DNA of 64,000 bases from assembly GCA_036250195.1 (NCBI GenBank), contig JAVHZZ010000009.1, positions 38,593,824-38,657,823 of the forward strand. Reading direction: 5' to 3'. Below the pieces are notes generated by a model. That model saw nothing but the letters and a program-made list of their open reading frames with translations, was not told where the DNA came from and made no database searches. This DNA is from Mixophyes australis. Lineage: Eukaryota; Chordata; Amphibia; Anura; Limnodynastidae. Both the position numbers and the translations under genes were made by a program. This document shows positions 21,048-32,960 of the stretch, piece after piece (positions within the stretch are counted from its first letter, which is position 1; every line of letters starts with the position of its first letter).

Positions 21048-23231
21048 GTGGTTAGTTCAGGTACTGGGGCTAGGACCCTCATCGGTACAGGGACACCTAA
21101 ATCCCGTGGTCCAGTTGGATACACACCAGCAACACCCTCCTCGTCAACTTCCTCCACAATCTCCATCAGATTCAGTCCTGCAGCCCAAGACAGCAGCCAG
21201 ACTGAGTCCTCCTCAATACATGATTCATCCGAGGAATCCTGCAGCGGTACGCCTACTACTGCCACTGCTGCTGTTGCTGCTGTTAGTCGGTCATCTTCCC
21301 AGAGGGGAAGTCGAAAGACCGCTAAGTCTTTCACAAAACAATTGACCGTCCAACAGTCGTTTGCCATGACCACCAAATACGATAGTAGTCACCCTATTGC
21401 AAAGCGTATAACTGCGGCTGTAACTGCAATGTTGGTGTTAGACGTGCGCCCGGTGTCCGCCATCAGTGGAGTGGGATTTAGAGGGTTGATGGAGGTATTG
21501 TGTCCCCGGTATCAAATCCCGTCGAGATTCCACTTCAGTAGGCAGGCGATACCAAAAATGTACAGAGAAGTACGATCAAGTGTCCTCAGTGCTCTAAAAA
21601 ATGCGGTTGTACCCACTGTCCACTTAACCACGGACATGTGGACAAGTGGTTCTGGGCAAACGAAGGACTATATGACTGTGACAGCCCACTGGGTAGATGC
21701 ATCCCCTTCCGCAGCAACAGCAACAGCTGCATCAGTAGCAGCATCTACAAAATGGCTGCTCGTGCAAAGGCAGGCAACATTGTGTATTACAGGCTTTAAT
21801 AAGAGGCACAACGCTGACAACATATTAGAGAAACTGAGGGAAATTATCTCCCAGTGGCTTACCCCACTTAGACTCTCATGGGGATTTGTGGTGTCAGACA
21901 ATGCCAGTAACATTGTGCGGGCATTAAATATGGGCAATTTCCAGCACGTCCCATGTTTTGCCCACACCATTAATTTGGTGGTGCAGCATTACCTCAAGAG
22001 TGATAGGGGTGTGCAGGAGATGCTTGCGGTGGCGCGCAAAATTGCTGGACACTTTCGGCATTCAGCCAGTGCCTACCGCAGACTAGAGGCACATCAAAAA
22101 AGCATGAACCTGCCCTGCCATCACCTCAAACAAGAGGTTGTGACACGCTGGAACTCCACCCTCTATATGCTGCAGAGGATGGAGGAGCAGCAAAATGCCA
22201 TTCAGGCCTACACAGCCACCTACGACATAGGCAAAGGAGTGGGGATGCGCCTCAGTCAAGCGCAGTGGAGACTGATTTCCGTGTTGTGCAAGGTTCTGCA
22301 GCCATTTGAACTTTCCACACGAGAAGTCAGTTCCGACACTGCCAGCTTGAGTCAGGTCATTCCCCTGATCAGGCTGTTGCAGAAGCAGCTGGAGAAAGTG
22401 AGGGAGGAGCTGGTAAGCCATTGCGATTACACCAAGCATGTAGCTCTTGTGGATGTAGCCCTTCGTACGCTTTGCCAGGATCAGAGGGTGGTCACTCTTT
22501 TAAAGTCAGAGGAATACATTCTGGCCACCGTGCTCAATCCTCGGTTTAAAGCGTATGTTGTGTCTCTGTTTCCGGCGAACACAAGTCTACAGCGGTGCAC
22601 AGACCTTCTGGTCAGGAGATTGTCCTCTGAAGAGGACCGTGACATGCCAACAGCTCCACTCTCATTTTCTTCCACATCTATGGCTGCGAGGAAAAAGCTC
22701 AGTTTTCCCAACAGAGGCGCTGGCGGGGATGCTGATAACATCTGGTCCGGACTGAAGGACCTGCCAACCATTGCAGACATGTCTACTCTCGCTGCATTGG
22801 ATGCTGTCACAATAGAAAAAATTGTGGATGATTACTTTGCTGACACCATCCAAGTAGACATGTCAGACAGTCCATATTGTTACTGGCAGGAAAAAAAGGC
22901 AGTTTGGAAGCCCCTGTACAAACTGGCTCTATTTTACCTGAGTTGTCCCCCCTCCAGTGTGTACTCGGAAAGAGTTTTTAGTGCAGCGGGGAACCTGGTC
23001 AGTGAGCGGCGAAGGAGGTTGCTTCCTCACAACGTTGAAAAAATGATGTTTATAAAAATGAATAATCAATTCCTCAATGAAGTACAGCACTGCCCTCCAG
23101 ATACTACAGAGGGACCTGTGGTTGTGGAGTCCAGCGGGGACGAATTGATAATGTGTGATGAGGAGGAAGTACACACTGTAGGGGGAGAGGAATCAGAGGT
23201 TGAGGATGAGGACGACATCTTGCCTCAGTAG
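21048..23231 (+). CDS. hAT transposase catalytic core (A1), 727 codons
   Basis: An uninterrupted frame with the full hAT RNase-H-like core, acting on the element's terminal repeats. Numbering from the GTG at 21048, a Ser/Thr-rich linker covers 1-105. The first catalytic Asp is D196 in TTDMWTS and the second D284 in VVSDNASN. The Cys-x2-His insertion motif is C303/H306 (PCFAHTINL) and the R-W pair is R367/W368. The catalytic Glu is E641 in SSVYSERVFSAAGN, inside the C-terminal dimerisation block (about 615-672). An acidic tail ends DDILPQ. There is no stop in the core. The frame runs upstream into the BED finger without an ATG, so the true protein starts at 20234, and 21048 is only the first alternative start codon. 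With one stop and one frameshift upstream, A1 could make at most a core without its BED domain. Confidence 0.93.
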   Translation: MVSSGTGARTLIGTGTPKSRGPVGYTPATPSSSTSSTISIRFSPAAQDSSQTESSSIHDSSEESCSGTPTTATAAVAAVSRSSSQRGSRKTAKSFTKQLTVQQSFAMTTKYDSSHPIAKRITAAVTAMLVLDVRPVSAISGVGFRGLMEVLCPRYQIPSRFHFSRQAIPKMYREVRSSVLSALKNAVVPTVHLTTDMWTSGSGQTKDYMTVTAHWVDASPSAATATAASVAASTKWLLVQRQATLCITGFNKRHNADNILEKLREIISQWLTPLRLSWGFVVSDNASNIVRALNMGNFQHVPCFAHTINLVVQHYLKSDRGVQEMLAVARKIAGHFRHSASAYRRLEAHQKSMNLPCHHLKQEVVTRWNSTLYMLQRMEEQQNAIQAYTATYDIGKGVGMRLSQAQWRLISVLCKVLQPFELSTREVSSDTASLSQVIPLIRLLQKQLEKVREELVSHCDYTKHVALVDVALRTLCQDQRVVTLLKSEEYILATVLNPRFKAYVVSLFPANTSLQRCTDLLVRRLSSEEDRDMPTAPLSFSSTSMAARKKLSFPNRGAGGDADNIWSGLKDLPTIADMSTLAALDAVTIEKIVDDYFADTIQVDMSDSPYCYWQEKKAVWKPLYKLALFYLSCPPSSVYSERVFSAAGNLVSERRRRLLPHNVEKMMFIKMNNQFLNEVQHCPPDTTEGPVVVESSGDELIMCDEEEVHTVGGEESEVEDEDDILPQ

Positions 23232-23286
23232 AGCCTTTTTAGTCTGTACAGGGAGAGATGAATAGCTTTTTTTGTGTGGGGGCCCA

Positions 23287-23350
23287 AACAAACCAATCAT
23301 TTCAGCCAAAGTTGTTTGGTAGGCCCTGTCGCTGAAATGATTGGTTTGTT
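23287..23350 (+). other. 3'-UTR hairpin of A1 transposase
   Basis: AACAAACCAATCATTTCAGC (23287-23306) and GCTGAAATGATTGGTTTGTT (23331-23350) form a perfect 20-bp stem around a 24-base loop, 55 bp after the stop codon. It recurs in A2, A3 and, with compensatory changes, B1. Confidence 0.85.
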
Positions 23351-23840
23351 AAAGTGTGCATGTCCTATTTCAACAACATAAGGGTGGGTGTGAGGGCCCA
23401 AGGACAATTCCATCCTGGAACTTTTTTTTTTGCATTATATGACCAATCAACAGTCGTTTGCCATGTTCAAAAAGTAAAACCAAATTTAAACAAATTCAAG
23501 AAATTAAACCAAAAGTAAAATGCCCTGTCATAATTTAAAACAAGAGGTATTGACGTGCTCTAAAACTACTGTATTGTTGTTTATATTTTATAAACACTAC
23601 ACTTGAAAGCTTGAGTCTTTCAATCAAAAAATAACTGTCCTTTGCACGAATATTTGCAACAGGGACAATTTTAGGGTTAAGAAAGTCAACTAATAACACT
23701 TCGACGCTGTCTGTCTTTATAAACACTACACTTGGAAGTTGGAGGAGGTATTGTGGCCCCGGCACCAAATTTACTACCGGGGCCACTCCACTGTGCAGTC
23801 CATATTTAGGTGTATCAGATATTAAACAACGGTGACAGTT
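23351..23840. other. Non-coding 3' part of A1
   Basis: AT-rich transposon sequence conserved in A2 (30775-31280) and A3 (50853-51370). Two copies of TATAAACACTACACTTG(G/A)AAG lie near 23590 and 23720. No gene. Confidence 0.6.
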
Positions 23841-24186
23841 GATGCCCAATTTTTTAATTATATTGTGGCCTCGGTACCAAATTGTGTACCGGGGCCACCA
23901 CACTACGCAGTCCATACCCTTTTTTGGTGGAATTCTGACCCGTGAAGGGTTTTTTAATTATATTGTGGCCTCGGTACCAAATTGTGTACCGGGGCCACCA
24001 CACTACGCAGTCAAGATAGATAGATGCGTATCATAGATAAAGTACATTCAGTGGTGTGGGGCAAATTGAAAAATATTCAAAATGCACTGACATTATCAAA
24101 AACAAGAGGTTGTCACACGCTGAAACTCCAACATGTATATGATGGAGAGGATGGAGGAGCAGCCGTATGTGCAGTGTAATGCAGAC
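23840..24186. repeat. 100-bp repeats and unique segment, A1 3' region
   Basis: Two copies of a unit holding TATTGTGGCCTCGGTACCAA, then ATTGTGTACCGGGGCCACCA, then CACTACGCAGTC. A segment with GATAGATAGATGCGTATCAT follows. A2 carries three to four such units (31317-31640). Confidence 0.85.
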
Positions 24187-25795
24187 CTGTTGAAGGTTTT
24201 TTATATATTGTATTGTGGTGCCCAGTGCCCACTACTCTACGCAGTCCAGATACTATTTTTGGGTGTAATTCTGACCTGTTAAAGGTTTTCTATATATATT
24301 ATATTGTGGTGGCCAGTGGCCAGTCCTCTATGCAGTCCAGATTCTATTTTTGGGTGTAATTCTGACCTGTTGAAGGTTTTCTATATATATTTTATTGTGG
24401 TGCCCAGTGCCCACTACTCTACGCAGTCCAGATACTATTTTTGGGTGTAATTCTGACCTGTTGAAGGTTTTCTATATATATTATATTGTGGTGGCCAGTG
24501 GCCAGTCCTCTATGCAGTCCAGATACTATTTTTGGGTGTAATTCTGACCTGTTGAAGGTTTTCTATATATATTTTATTGTGGTGCCCAGTGCCCACTACT
24601 CTACGCAGTCCAGATACTATTTTTGGGTGTAATTCTGACCTGTTGAAGGTTTTCTATATATATTATATTGTGGTGGCCAGTGGCCAGTCCTCTATGCAGT
24701 CCAGATACTATTTTTGGGTGTAATTCTGACCTGTTAAAGGTTTTCTATATATATTTTATTGTGGTGCCCAGTGCCCACTACTCTACGCAGTCCAGATACT
24801 ATTTTTGGGTGTAATTCTGACCTGTTGAAGGTTTTCTATATATATTATATTGTGGTGGCCAGTGGCCAGTCCTCTATGCAGTCCAGATACTATTTTTGGG
24901 TGTAATTCTGACCTGTTGAAGGTTTTCTATATATAGTTTATTGTGGTGCCCAGTGCCCACTACTCTACACAGTCCAGATACTATTTTTGGGTGTAATTCT
25001 GACCTGTTGAAGGTTTTCTATATATATTATATTGTGGTGGCCAGTGGCCAGTCCTCTATGCAGTCCAGATACTATTTTTGGGTGTAATTCTGACCTGTTG
25101 AAGGTTTTCTATATATATTTTATTGTGATGCCCAGTGCCCACTACTCTACGCAGTCCAGATACTATTTTTGGGTGTAATTCTGACCTGTTGAAGGTTTTC
25201 TATATATATTATATTGTGGTGGCCAGTGGCCAGTCCTCTATGCAGTCCAGATACTATTTTTGGGTGTAATTCTGACCTGTTGAAGGTTTTCTATATATAT
25301 TTTATTGTGGTGCACAGTGCCCACTACTCTACGCAGTCCAGATACTATTTTTGGGTGTAATTCTGACCTGTTGAAGGTTTTCTATATATATTATATTGTG
25401 GTGGCCAGTGGCCAGTCCTCTATGCAGTCCAGATACTATTTTTGGGTGTAATTCTGACCTGTTGAAGGTTTTCTATATATATTTTATTGTGGTGCCCAGT
25501 GCCCACTACTCTACGCAGTCCAGATACTATTTTTGGGTGTAATTCTGACCTGTTGAAGGTTTTCTATATATATTATATTGTGGTGGCCAGTGGCCAGTCC
25601 TCTATTCAGTCCAGATACTATTTTTGGGTGTAATTCTGACCTGTTGAAGGTTTTCTATATATATTTTATTGTGGTGCCCAGTGCCCACAACTCTACGCAG
25701 TCCAGATACTATTTTTGGGTGTAATTCTGACCTGTTGAAGGTTTTCTATATATATTTTATTGTGGTGCCCAGTGCCCACTACTCTACGCAGTCCA
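24186..25795. repeat. A1 3' minisatellite: 91-bp unit in a 181-bp dimer
   Basis: About 18 copies of GCAGTCCAGATACTATTTTT, then GGGTGTAATTCTGACCTGTT, then GAAGGTTTTCTATATATATT. Two monomer types alternate regularly: one with GTGCCCAGTGCCCACTACTC, the other with GTGGCCAGTGGCCAGTCCTC. The real period is therefore a dimer of about 181 bp. Confidence 0.95.
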
Positions 25796-26757
25796 GATAC
25801 ATTTATTGGTGCGAATCATACAAGTTCAGGGTTTTTAATTTATATTGTGGTGACCCACTCCTCTACGCAGTCCAGGTACATTTTTGGTGCGAATCCTACA
25901 AGTTCAGGGTTTTTAATTTATATTGTGGAGACCCACTCTTCTACGCAGTCCAGGTACATATTATGGTGCAATTCATACAAGTTGATGGTTTTCTTATTAT
26001 ATATATTGTGGTGACCCACTCCTCTACGCAGTCCAGATACATTTATTGCTGTGAATCATACAAGTTCAGGGTTTTTAATATATATTGTGGTGACCCACTC
26101 CTCTGCGCAGTCCAGGTACATTATTGGTGCGAATCATACAAGTTCAGGGTTTTTAATTTATATTGTGGTGACCCACTCCTCTACGCAGTCCAGGTACATT
26201 ATTGGTGCGAATCATACAAGTTGATGGTTTTCTTATTATATATATTGTGGTGACCCACTCCTCTACGCAGTCCAGATACATTTATTGCTGCGAATCATAC
26301 AAGTTCAGGGTTTTTAATATATATTGTGGTGACCCACTCCTCTACGCAGTCCAGGTACATTATTGGTGCGAATCATACAAGTTCAGGGTTTTTAATATAT
26401 ATTGTGGTGACCCACTCCTCTACGCAGTCCAAGTACATTTATTGGTGCGAATCATACAAGTTCAGGGTTTTTAATATATATTGTGGTGACCCACTCCTCT
26501 ACGCAGTCCAGGTACATTTATTGGTGCGAATCATACAAGTTGATGGTTTTCTTATTATATATATTGTGGTAACCCACTCCTCTACGCAGTCCAGGTACAT
26601 TTATTGCTGCGAATCATACAAGTTCAGAGTTTTAAATATATATTGTGGTGACGCACTCCTCTACGCAGTCCAGGTACATTTATTGCTGCGAATCATACAA
26701 GTTGATGGTTTTCTTATTATATATATTGTGGTGACCCACTACTCTACGCAGTCCAGA
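25795..26757. repeat. A1 3' minisatellite: about 80-bp unit
   Basis: About 12 copies of GTGACCCACTCCTCTACGCA, GTCCAGGTACATTTATTG(G/C)TG, CGAATCATACAAGTT and then either CAGGGTTTTTAATATATATT or GATGGTTTTCTTATTATATA. They share the CTCTACGCAGTCCAG word with the 91-bp and 100-bp families, so the arrays are related. Frames of 60-190 codons inside are spurious. Confidence 0.95.
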
Positions 26758-26939
26758 AAGATACCTCATTGCAACGTTTTGGACTAATAACTATATTGTG
26801 AGGTGTTCAGAATACACTGTAAATTAGTGGAAATGCTTGTTATTGAATGTTATTGAGGTTAATAATAGCGTAGGAGTGAAAATAAGCCCAAAAACTTGAT
26901 TTTTAAACTTTTTATGTTTTTTTCAAAAAAAATCCGAAT

Positions 26940-27071
26940 CCAAAACCTTAAATCCGAACCGAGACCTTTCGTCAAGTGTTTTGCGAGACAAATCCGAACC
27001 CCAAAAATAATGAAAATCCGGATCCAAAACACAAAACACGAGACCTCAAAAGTCGCCGGTGCACATCCCTA
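26940..27071. repeat. Right subterminal motifs of A1
   Basis: Several AATCCGAA(T/C)C or AAATCCGAACC words and one AATCCGGATCC lie within 130 bp of the right TIR. The left end has the matching ATCCGAG, CCGAACG and GTCGGATCCGAG set (18245-18310). Clustered subterminal motifs are typical transposase-binding sites of hAT elements; binding is inferred. Confidence 0.7.
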
Positions 27072-27235
27072 GTCCTGTGCTGTGTCCTGTTCAGTCCAGT
27101 GGTGCTGTGTCCTGTGCTCTGTGCTTCTAAGGGCATAGTTATTTCCCCATTATTCCCAAGTTTTTTAAAAATTTAAAAAAAGTTATAAAAAAAAATAAAA
27201 ATAAAAAATGAAAAAAAAATATATAATTATAACCA

Positions 27236-27655
27236 AATTTGCACAACCAATCCTGCAGTATAAGACCATTGGTACTGCAATATTACCAAGTTCACACATT
27301 CAGCAGTAAAAGTCTAGTGGTACTGCAATATTACAAAGTTCACACATTCTGCAGTATCAGTCCAGTGGTGCTGTGTCCTGTGCTCTGTCCTGCTGAGTTT
27401 CGTAGTGCTGCTGGGTCCTGTGCTGTGTCCTGTTCAGTCCAGTAGTGCTGTGTCCTGTGCTCTGTGCTTCTAAGGGCATAGTTATTTCCCCATTATTCCC
27501 AAGTTTTTAAAAAATCAAAAAAAAGTTATAAAAAATATTAAAATAATTTTTTTTTAAAAAAAAGTAATTATAACCAAATTTGCAAAACCAATCCAGCAGT
27601 ATAAGTCCATTGGTACTGCAATATTACCAAGTTCACACATTCTGCAGTATCTTGT
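27236..27655. repeat. 5' 341-bp array of A2, right of A1
   Basis: One full unit and one partial unit of the same 341-bp family as in A1, beginning GCACAACCAATCCTGCAG at 27239 and GCAAAACCAATCCAGCAG at 27580. They are continuous with the partial unit left of A1 at 18045-18232. Confidence 0.9.
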
Positions 27656-27665
27656 GCTACATATA

Positions 27666-30655
27666 ATGGAGACCAAAAATTTGGAGGGTAAAGTAGGGAA
27701 AGATCAAGACCCACTTCCTCCTAATGCTGAAGCTGCTGCCACAGTCATGACATAGACGATGAAATGCCATTAACGTCGTCTTCCAAGCCCGATGCCCAAT
27801 CTCGTAGTACCGGGCATGTAAAAACCAAAAAGCCCAAGTTAAGAAAAAGTAGCAAAAAGAGAAACTTAAAATCATCTGAGGAGAAACGTAAAGTTGCCAA
27901 TATGCCATTTACGACACGGCGTGTCAAGGAACGGCTTAGGCCCTGGCCCGTGTTCATGACTAGTGGTTCAGCTTCACCCACGGATCTTAGCCCTCCTCCT
28001 CCTCCCCCCCCTACAAAAAATTGAAGAGAGTTATGCTGTCAGCAACAAAACAGCAAACAACTCTGCCTTCTAAAGAGAAATTATCACAAATCCCCAAGGC
28101 GAGTCCAAGGATGTTGGTGGTTGTCAAGCCTGACCTTCCCATCACTGTACGGGAAGAGATGGCTCGGGAGGAGCCTATTGATGATGTAGCTGGCGCTGTG
28201 GAGGAACTTGATGATGAGGATGGTGATGTGGTTATTGTAAATGAGGCACCAGGGGGGGAAACAGCTTATGTCCATGGGATGAAAAAGCCCATCGTCATGC
28301 CTGGTCAGAAGACCAAAAAATGCACCTTTTCGGTCTGGAGTTATTTTTATCCAAATCCAGACAACCAATGTATGGCCATATGTAGCTACATGTAAAGCTC
28401 AAATAAGCAGGGGTAAGGATCTTGCCCACCTAGGAACATCCTCCCTTATACGTCACCTGAATAACCTTCATAGTTCAGTGGTTAGTTCAGGAACTGGGGC
28501 TAGGACCCTCATCGGTACAGGGACACCTAAATCCCGTGGTCCAGTTGGATACACACCAGCAACACCCTCCTCGTCAACTTCCTCCACAATCTCCATCAGA
28601 TTTAGTCCTGCAGCATAAGTCAGCAGCCAGACTGAGTCCTCCTCAATACGGGATTCATCCGAGGAATCCTGCAGCGGTACGCCTACTACTGCCACTGCTG
28701 CTGTTGCTGCTGTTAGTCGGTCATCTTCCCAGAGGGGAAGTCGTAAGACCGCTAAGTCTTTCACAAAACAATTGACCGTCCAACAGTCGTTTACCATGAC
28801 CACAAAATATGATAGTAGTCACCCTATTGCAAAGCGTATAACTGCGGCTGTAACTGCAATGTTGGTGTTAGACGTGCGCCCGGTGTCCGCCATCAGTGGA
28901 GTGGGATTTAGAGGGTTGATGGAGGTATTGTGTCCCCGGTACCAAATCCCGTCGAGATTCCACTTCAGTAGGCAGGCGATACCAAAAATGTACAGAGAAG
29001 TACGATCAAGTGTCCTCAGTGCTCTAAAAAATGCGGTTGTACCCACTGTCCACTTAATCACGGACATGTGGACAAGTGGTTCTGGGCAAACGAAGGACTA
29101 TATGACTGTGACAGCCCACTGGGTAGATGCATCCCCTTCCGCAGCAACAGCTGCATCAGTAGCAGCAACTACAAAATGGCTGCTCGTGCAAAGGCAGGCA
29201 ACATTGTGTATTACAGGCTTTAATAAGAGGCACAACGCTGACAACATATTAGAGAAACTGAGGGAAATTATCTCCCAGTGGCTTACCCCACTTAGACTCT
29301 CATGAGGATTTGTGGTGTCAGACAATGCCAGTAACATTGTGCGGGCATTAAATATGGGCAATTTCCAGCACGTCACATGTTTTGCCCACACCATTAATTT
29401 GGTGGTGCAGCATTACCTCAAGAGTGACAGGGGTGTGCAGGAGATGCTTGCGGTGGCGCGCAAAATTGCTGGACACTTTCGGCATTCAGCCAGTGCCTAC
29501 CGCAGACTAGAGGCACATCAAAAAAGCATGAACCTGCCCTGCCATCACCTCAAACAAGAGGTTGTGACGCGCTGGAACTCCACCCTCTATATGCTGCAGA
29601 GGATGGAGGAGCAGCAAAAGGCCATTCAGGCCTACACAGCCACCTACGACATAGGCAAAGGAGTGGGGATGCGCCTCAGTCAAGCGCAGTGGAGACTGAT
29701 TTCCGTGTTGTGCAAGGTTCTGCAGCCATTTAAACTTGCCACACGAGAAGTCAGTTCCGACACTGCCAGCTTGAGTCAGGTCATTCCCCTGATCAGGCTG
29801 TTGCAGAAGCAGCTGGAGAAAGTGAGGGAGGAGCTGGTAAGCCATTGCGATTACACCAAGCATGTAGCTCTTGTGGATGTAGCCCTTCGTACGCTTTGCC
29901 AGGATCCGAGGGTGGTCACTCTTTTAAAGTCAGAGGAATACATTCTGGCCACTGTGCTCCATCCTCGGTTTAAAGCGTATGTTGTGTATCTGTTTCCGGC
30001 GGACACAAGTCTACAGCGGTGCAAAGACCTGCTGGTCAGGAGATTGTCCTCTGAAGAGGACCGTGACATGCCAACAGCTCCACCCTCATTTTCTTCCACA
30101 TCTATGGCTGCGAGGAAAAAGCTCAGTTTTCCCAAAAGAGGCGCTGGCGGGGATGCTGATAACATCTGGTCCGGACTGAAGGACCTGCCAACCATTGCAG
30201 ACATGTCTACTCTCGCTGCATTGGATGCTGTCACAATAGAAAAAATTGTGGATGATTACTTTGCTGACACCATCCAAGTAGACATGTCAGACAGTCCATA
30301 TTGTTACTGGCAGGAAAAAAAGGCAGTTTGGAAGCCCCTGTACAAACTGGCTCTATTTTACCTGAGTTGTCCCCCCTCCAGTGTGTACTCGGAAAGAGTT
30401 TTTAGTGCAGCGGGGAACCTGGTCAGTGAGCGGCAAAGGAGGTTGCTTCCTCATAACGTTGAAAAAATGATGTTTATAAAAATGAATAATCAATTCCTCA
30501 ATGAAGTACAGCACTGCCCTCCAGATACTACAGAGGGACCTGTGGTTGTGGAGTCCAGCGGGGACGAATTGATAATGTGTGATGAGGAGGAAGTACACAC
30601 TGTAGGGGGAGAGGAATCAGAGGTTGAGGATGAGGACGACATCTTGCCTCAGTAG
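27666..30655 (+). pseudogene. hAT transposase of A2, multiply broken
   Basis: Colinear and nearly identical to the A1 gene, but with more lesions. One T is lost in the GCCAC-AGTCAT region near 27742. The proline tract shifts frame near 28005. The BED-finger frameshift of A1 is also present near 28388. A TAA lies in the linker near 28615, and a TGG-to-TGA change at 29303-29305 sits just before the second catalytic block. Fragments 28772-29305 (177 codons, first Asp in LITDMWTS) and 29312-30655 (447 codons, VSDNASN, CFAHTINL, SERVFSAAGN) remain. Position 20408, a stop in A1, is Leu here. Confidence 0.92.
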
Positions 30656-30710
30656 AGCCTGTTTAGTCTGTACAGGGAGAGATGAATAGCTTTTTTGGTG
30701 TGGGGGCCCA

Positions 30711-30774
30711 AACAAACCAATCATTTCAGCCAAAGTTGTTTGGTAGGCCTTGTCGCTGAAATGATTGGTTTGTT
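30711..30774 (+). other. 3'-UTR hairpin of A2
   Basis: Same 20-bp perfect stem as at 23287-23350. One loop base differs (GGCCTTGTC versus GGCCCTGTC). Confidence 0.85.
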
Positions 30775-31316
30775 AAAGTGTGCATGTCCTATTTCAACAA
30801 CATAAGGGTGGGTGTGAGGGCCCAAGGACAATTCCATCTTGGAACTTTTTTTTTTGCATTATATGACCAATCAACAGTCGTTTGCCATGTTCAAAAAGTA
30901 AAACCAAATTTAAACAAATTCAAGAAATTAAACCAAAAGTAAAATGCCCTGTCATAATTTAAAACAAGAGGTATTGACGTGCTCTAAAACTACTGTATTG
31001 TTGTTTATATTTTATAAACACTACACTTGAAAGCTTGAGTCTTTCAATAAAAAAGTAACTGTCCATTGCACGAATATTTGCAACAGGGACAATTTTAGGG
31101 TTAAGAAAGTCAACTAATAACACTTCGACGCTGTCTGTCTTTATAAACACTACACTTGGAAGTTGGAGGAGGTATTGTGGCCCCGGCACCAAATTTACTA
31201 CCGGGGCCACTCCACTGTGCAGTCCATATTTAGGTGTATCAGATATTAAACAACGGTGACAGTTGATGCCCAATTTTTTAATTATATTGTTGGCGCTGTA
31301 AAAAATTGTGTTCCGG

Positions 31317-32960
31317 GCACACCACACTACGCAGTCCATACCCTTTTTTGGTGGAATTCTGACCCGTGGAGGGTTTTTTAATTATATTGTGGCCTCGGTA
31401 CCAAATTGTGTACCGGGGCCACCACACTACGCAGTCCATACCATTTTTTGGTGGAATTCTGACCCGTGGAGGGTTTTTTAATTATATTGTGGCCTCGGTA
31501 CCAAATTGTGTACCGGGGCCACCACACTACGCAGTCCATACCCTTTTTTGGTGGAATTCTGACCCGTGGAGGGTTTTTTAATTATATTGTGGCCTCGGTA
31601 CCAAATTGTGTACCGGGGCCACCACACTACGCAGTCAAGATAGATAGATGCGTATCATAGATAAAGTACATTCAGTGGTGTGGGGCAAATTGAAAAATAT
31701 TCAAAATGCACTGACATTATCAAAAACAAGAGGTTTTCACACGCTGAAACTCCAACATGTATATGATGGAGAGGATGGAGGAGCAGCCGTATGTGCAGTG
31801 TAATGCAGACCTGTTGAAGGTTTTTTATATATTTTATTGTGGTGCCCAGTGCCCACTACTCTATGCAGCCCAGATACTATTTTTGGGTGTAATTCAGACC
31901 TGTTGAAGGTTTTCTATATATTATATTGTGGTGGCCAGTGGCCAGTACTCTATGCAGTCCAGATACTATTTTTGGGTGTAATTCAGACCTGTTGAAGGTT
32001 TTCAATATATTTTTTATTGTGGTGCCCAGTGCCCACTACTCTACGCAGTCCAGATACTATTTGTGGGTGTAATTCTGACCTGTTGAAGGTTTTCTATATA
32101 TTATATTGTGGTGGCCAGTGGCCAGTCCTCTACGCAGTCCAGATAGAGGTGTATCAGATATTAAACAACGTTGACTGTTGCTGCAAAAATTTTAAATAAT
32201 ATTGTGGGGAACACTACACTACGCAGTCCATAAACTTTTTGGGTGGAATTCAGACATGTGTAGGGTTTTTTAATAATATTGTGGTGACCCACTCCTCTAC
32301 GCAGTCCAGGTACATTTATTGGTGCGAATCATACAAGTTCAGGGTTTTTAATATATATTGTGGTGACCCACTCCTCTACGCAGTCCAGGTACATTTATTG
32401 GTGCGAATCATACAAGTTCAGGGTTTTTAATATATATTGTGGTGACCCACTCCTCTACGCAGTCCAAGTACATTTATTGGTGCGAATCATACAAGTTGAT
32501 GGTTTTCTTATTATATATATTGTGGTGACCCACTCCTCTACGCAGTCCAGGTACATTTATTGCTGCGAATCATACAAGTTCAGGGTTTTTAATATATATT
32601 GTGGTGACCCACTCCTCTACGCAGTCCAGGTACATTTATTGCTGCGAATCATACAAGTTGATGGTTTTCTTATTATATATATTGTGGTGACCCACTCCTC
32701 TACGCAGTCCAGGTACATTTATTGCTGCGAATCATACAAGTTGATGGTTTTCTTATTATATATATTGTGGTGACCCACTCCTCTACGCAGTCCAGGTACA
32801 TTTATTGCTGCGAATCATACAAGTTCAGGGTTTTTAATATATATTGTGGTGACCCACTCCTCTACGCAGTCCAGGTACATTTATTGCTGCGAATCATACA
32901 AGTTGATGGTTTTCTTATTATATATATTGTGGTGACCCACTCCTCTACGCAGTCCAGAAA
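31317..32960. repeat. A2 3' arrays: 100-, 90- and 80-bp units
   Basis: Three to four exact 100-bp units (31317-31640), a unique GATAGATAGATGCG segment, about four 90-bp units (31805-32150), and about nine 80-bp units (32275-32955). This is the same order as in A1 but with far fewer 90-bp copies, so the arrays expand or contract independently of the coding part. Confidence 0.93.

Larger units (their letters stand above)
18233..27071 (+). mobile_element. Nest level 4: hAT element A1, 8.8 kb
   Basis: The terminus TAGAGATGAGCGCACTCGG starts at 18233 and GGTGCACATCCCTA ends at 27071. The 8-bp target GTCCTGTG is repeated exactly at 18225-18232 and 27072-27079. It has the same orientation and organisation as A2, which it interrupts in the 5' tandem-array region. 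Its transposase is the best preserved in the window. Minisatellites add more than 3.5 kb. Confidence 0.95.

Noticed and set aside
24186..26757. Possible CRISPR-like regular repeats
   Set aside because: Units are contiguous tandem copies without unique spacers, in a eukaryotic transposon.
25669..26787. 150-190-codon repetitive frames
   Set aside because: Products of the 80-bp minisatellite in hAT A1; no start context or domain.
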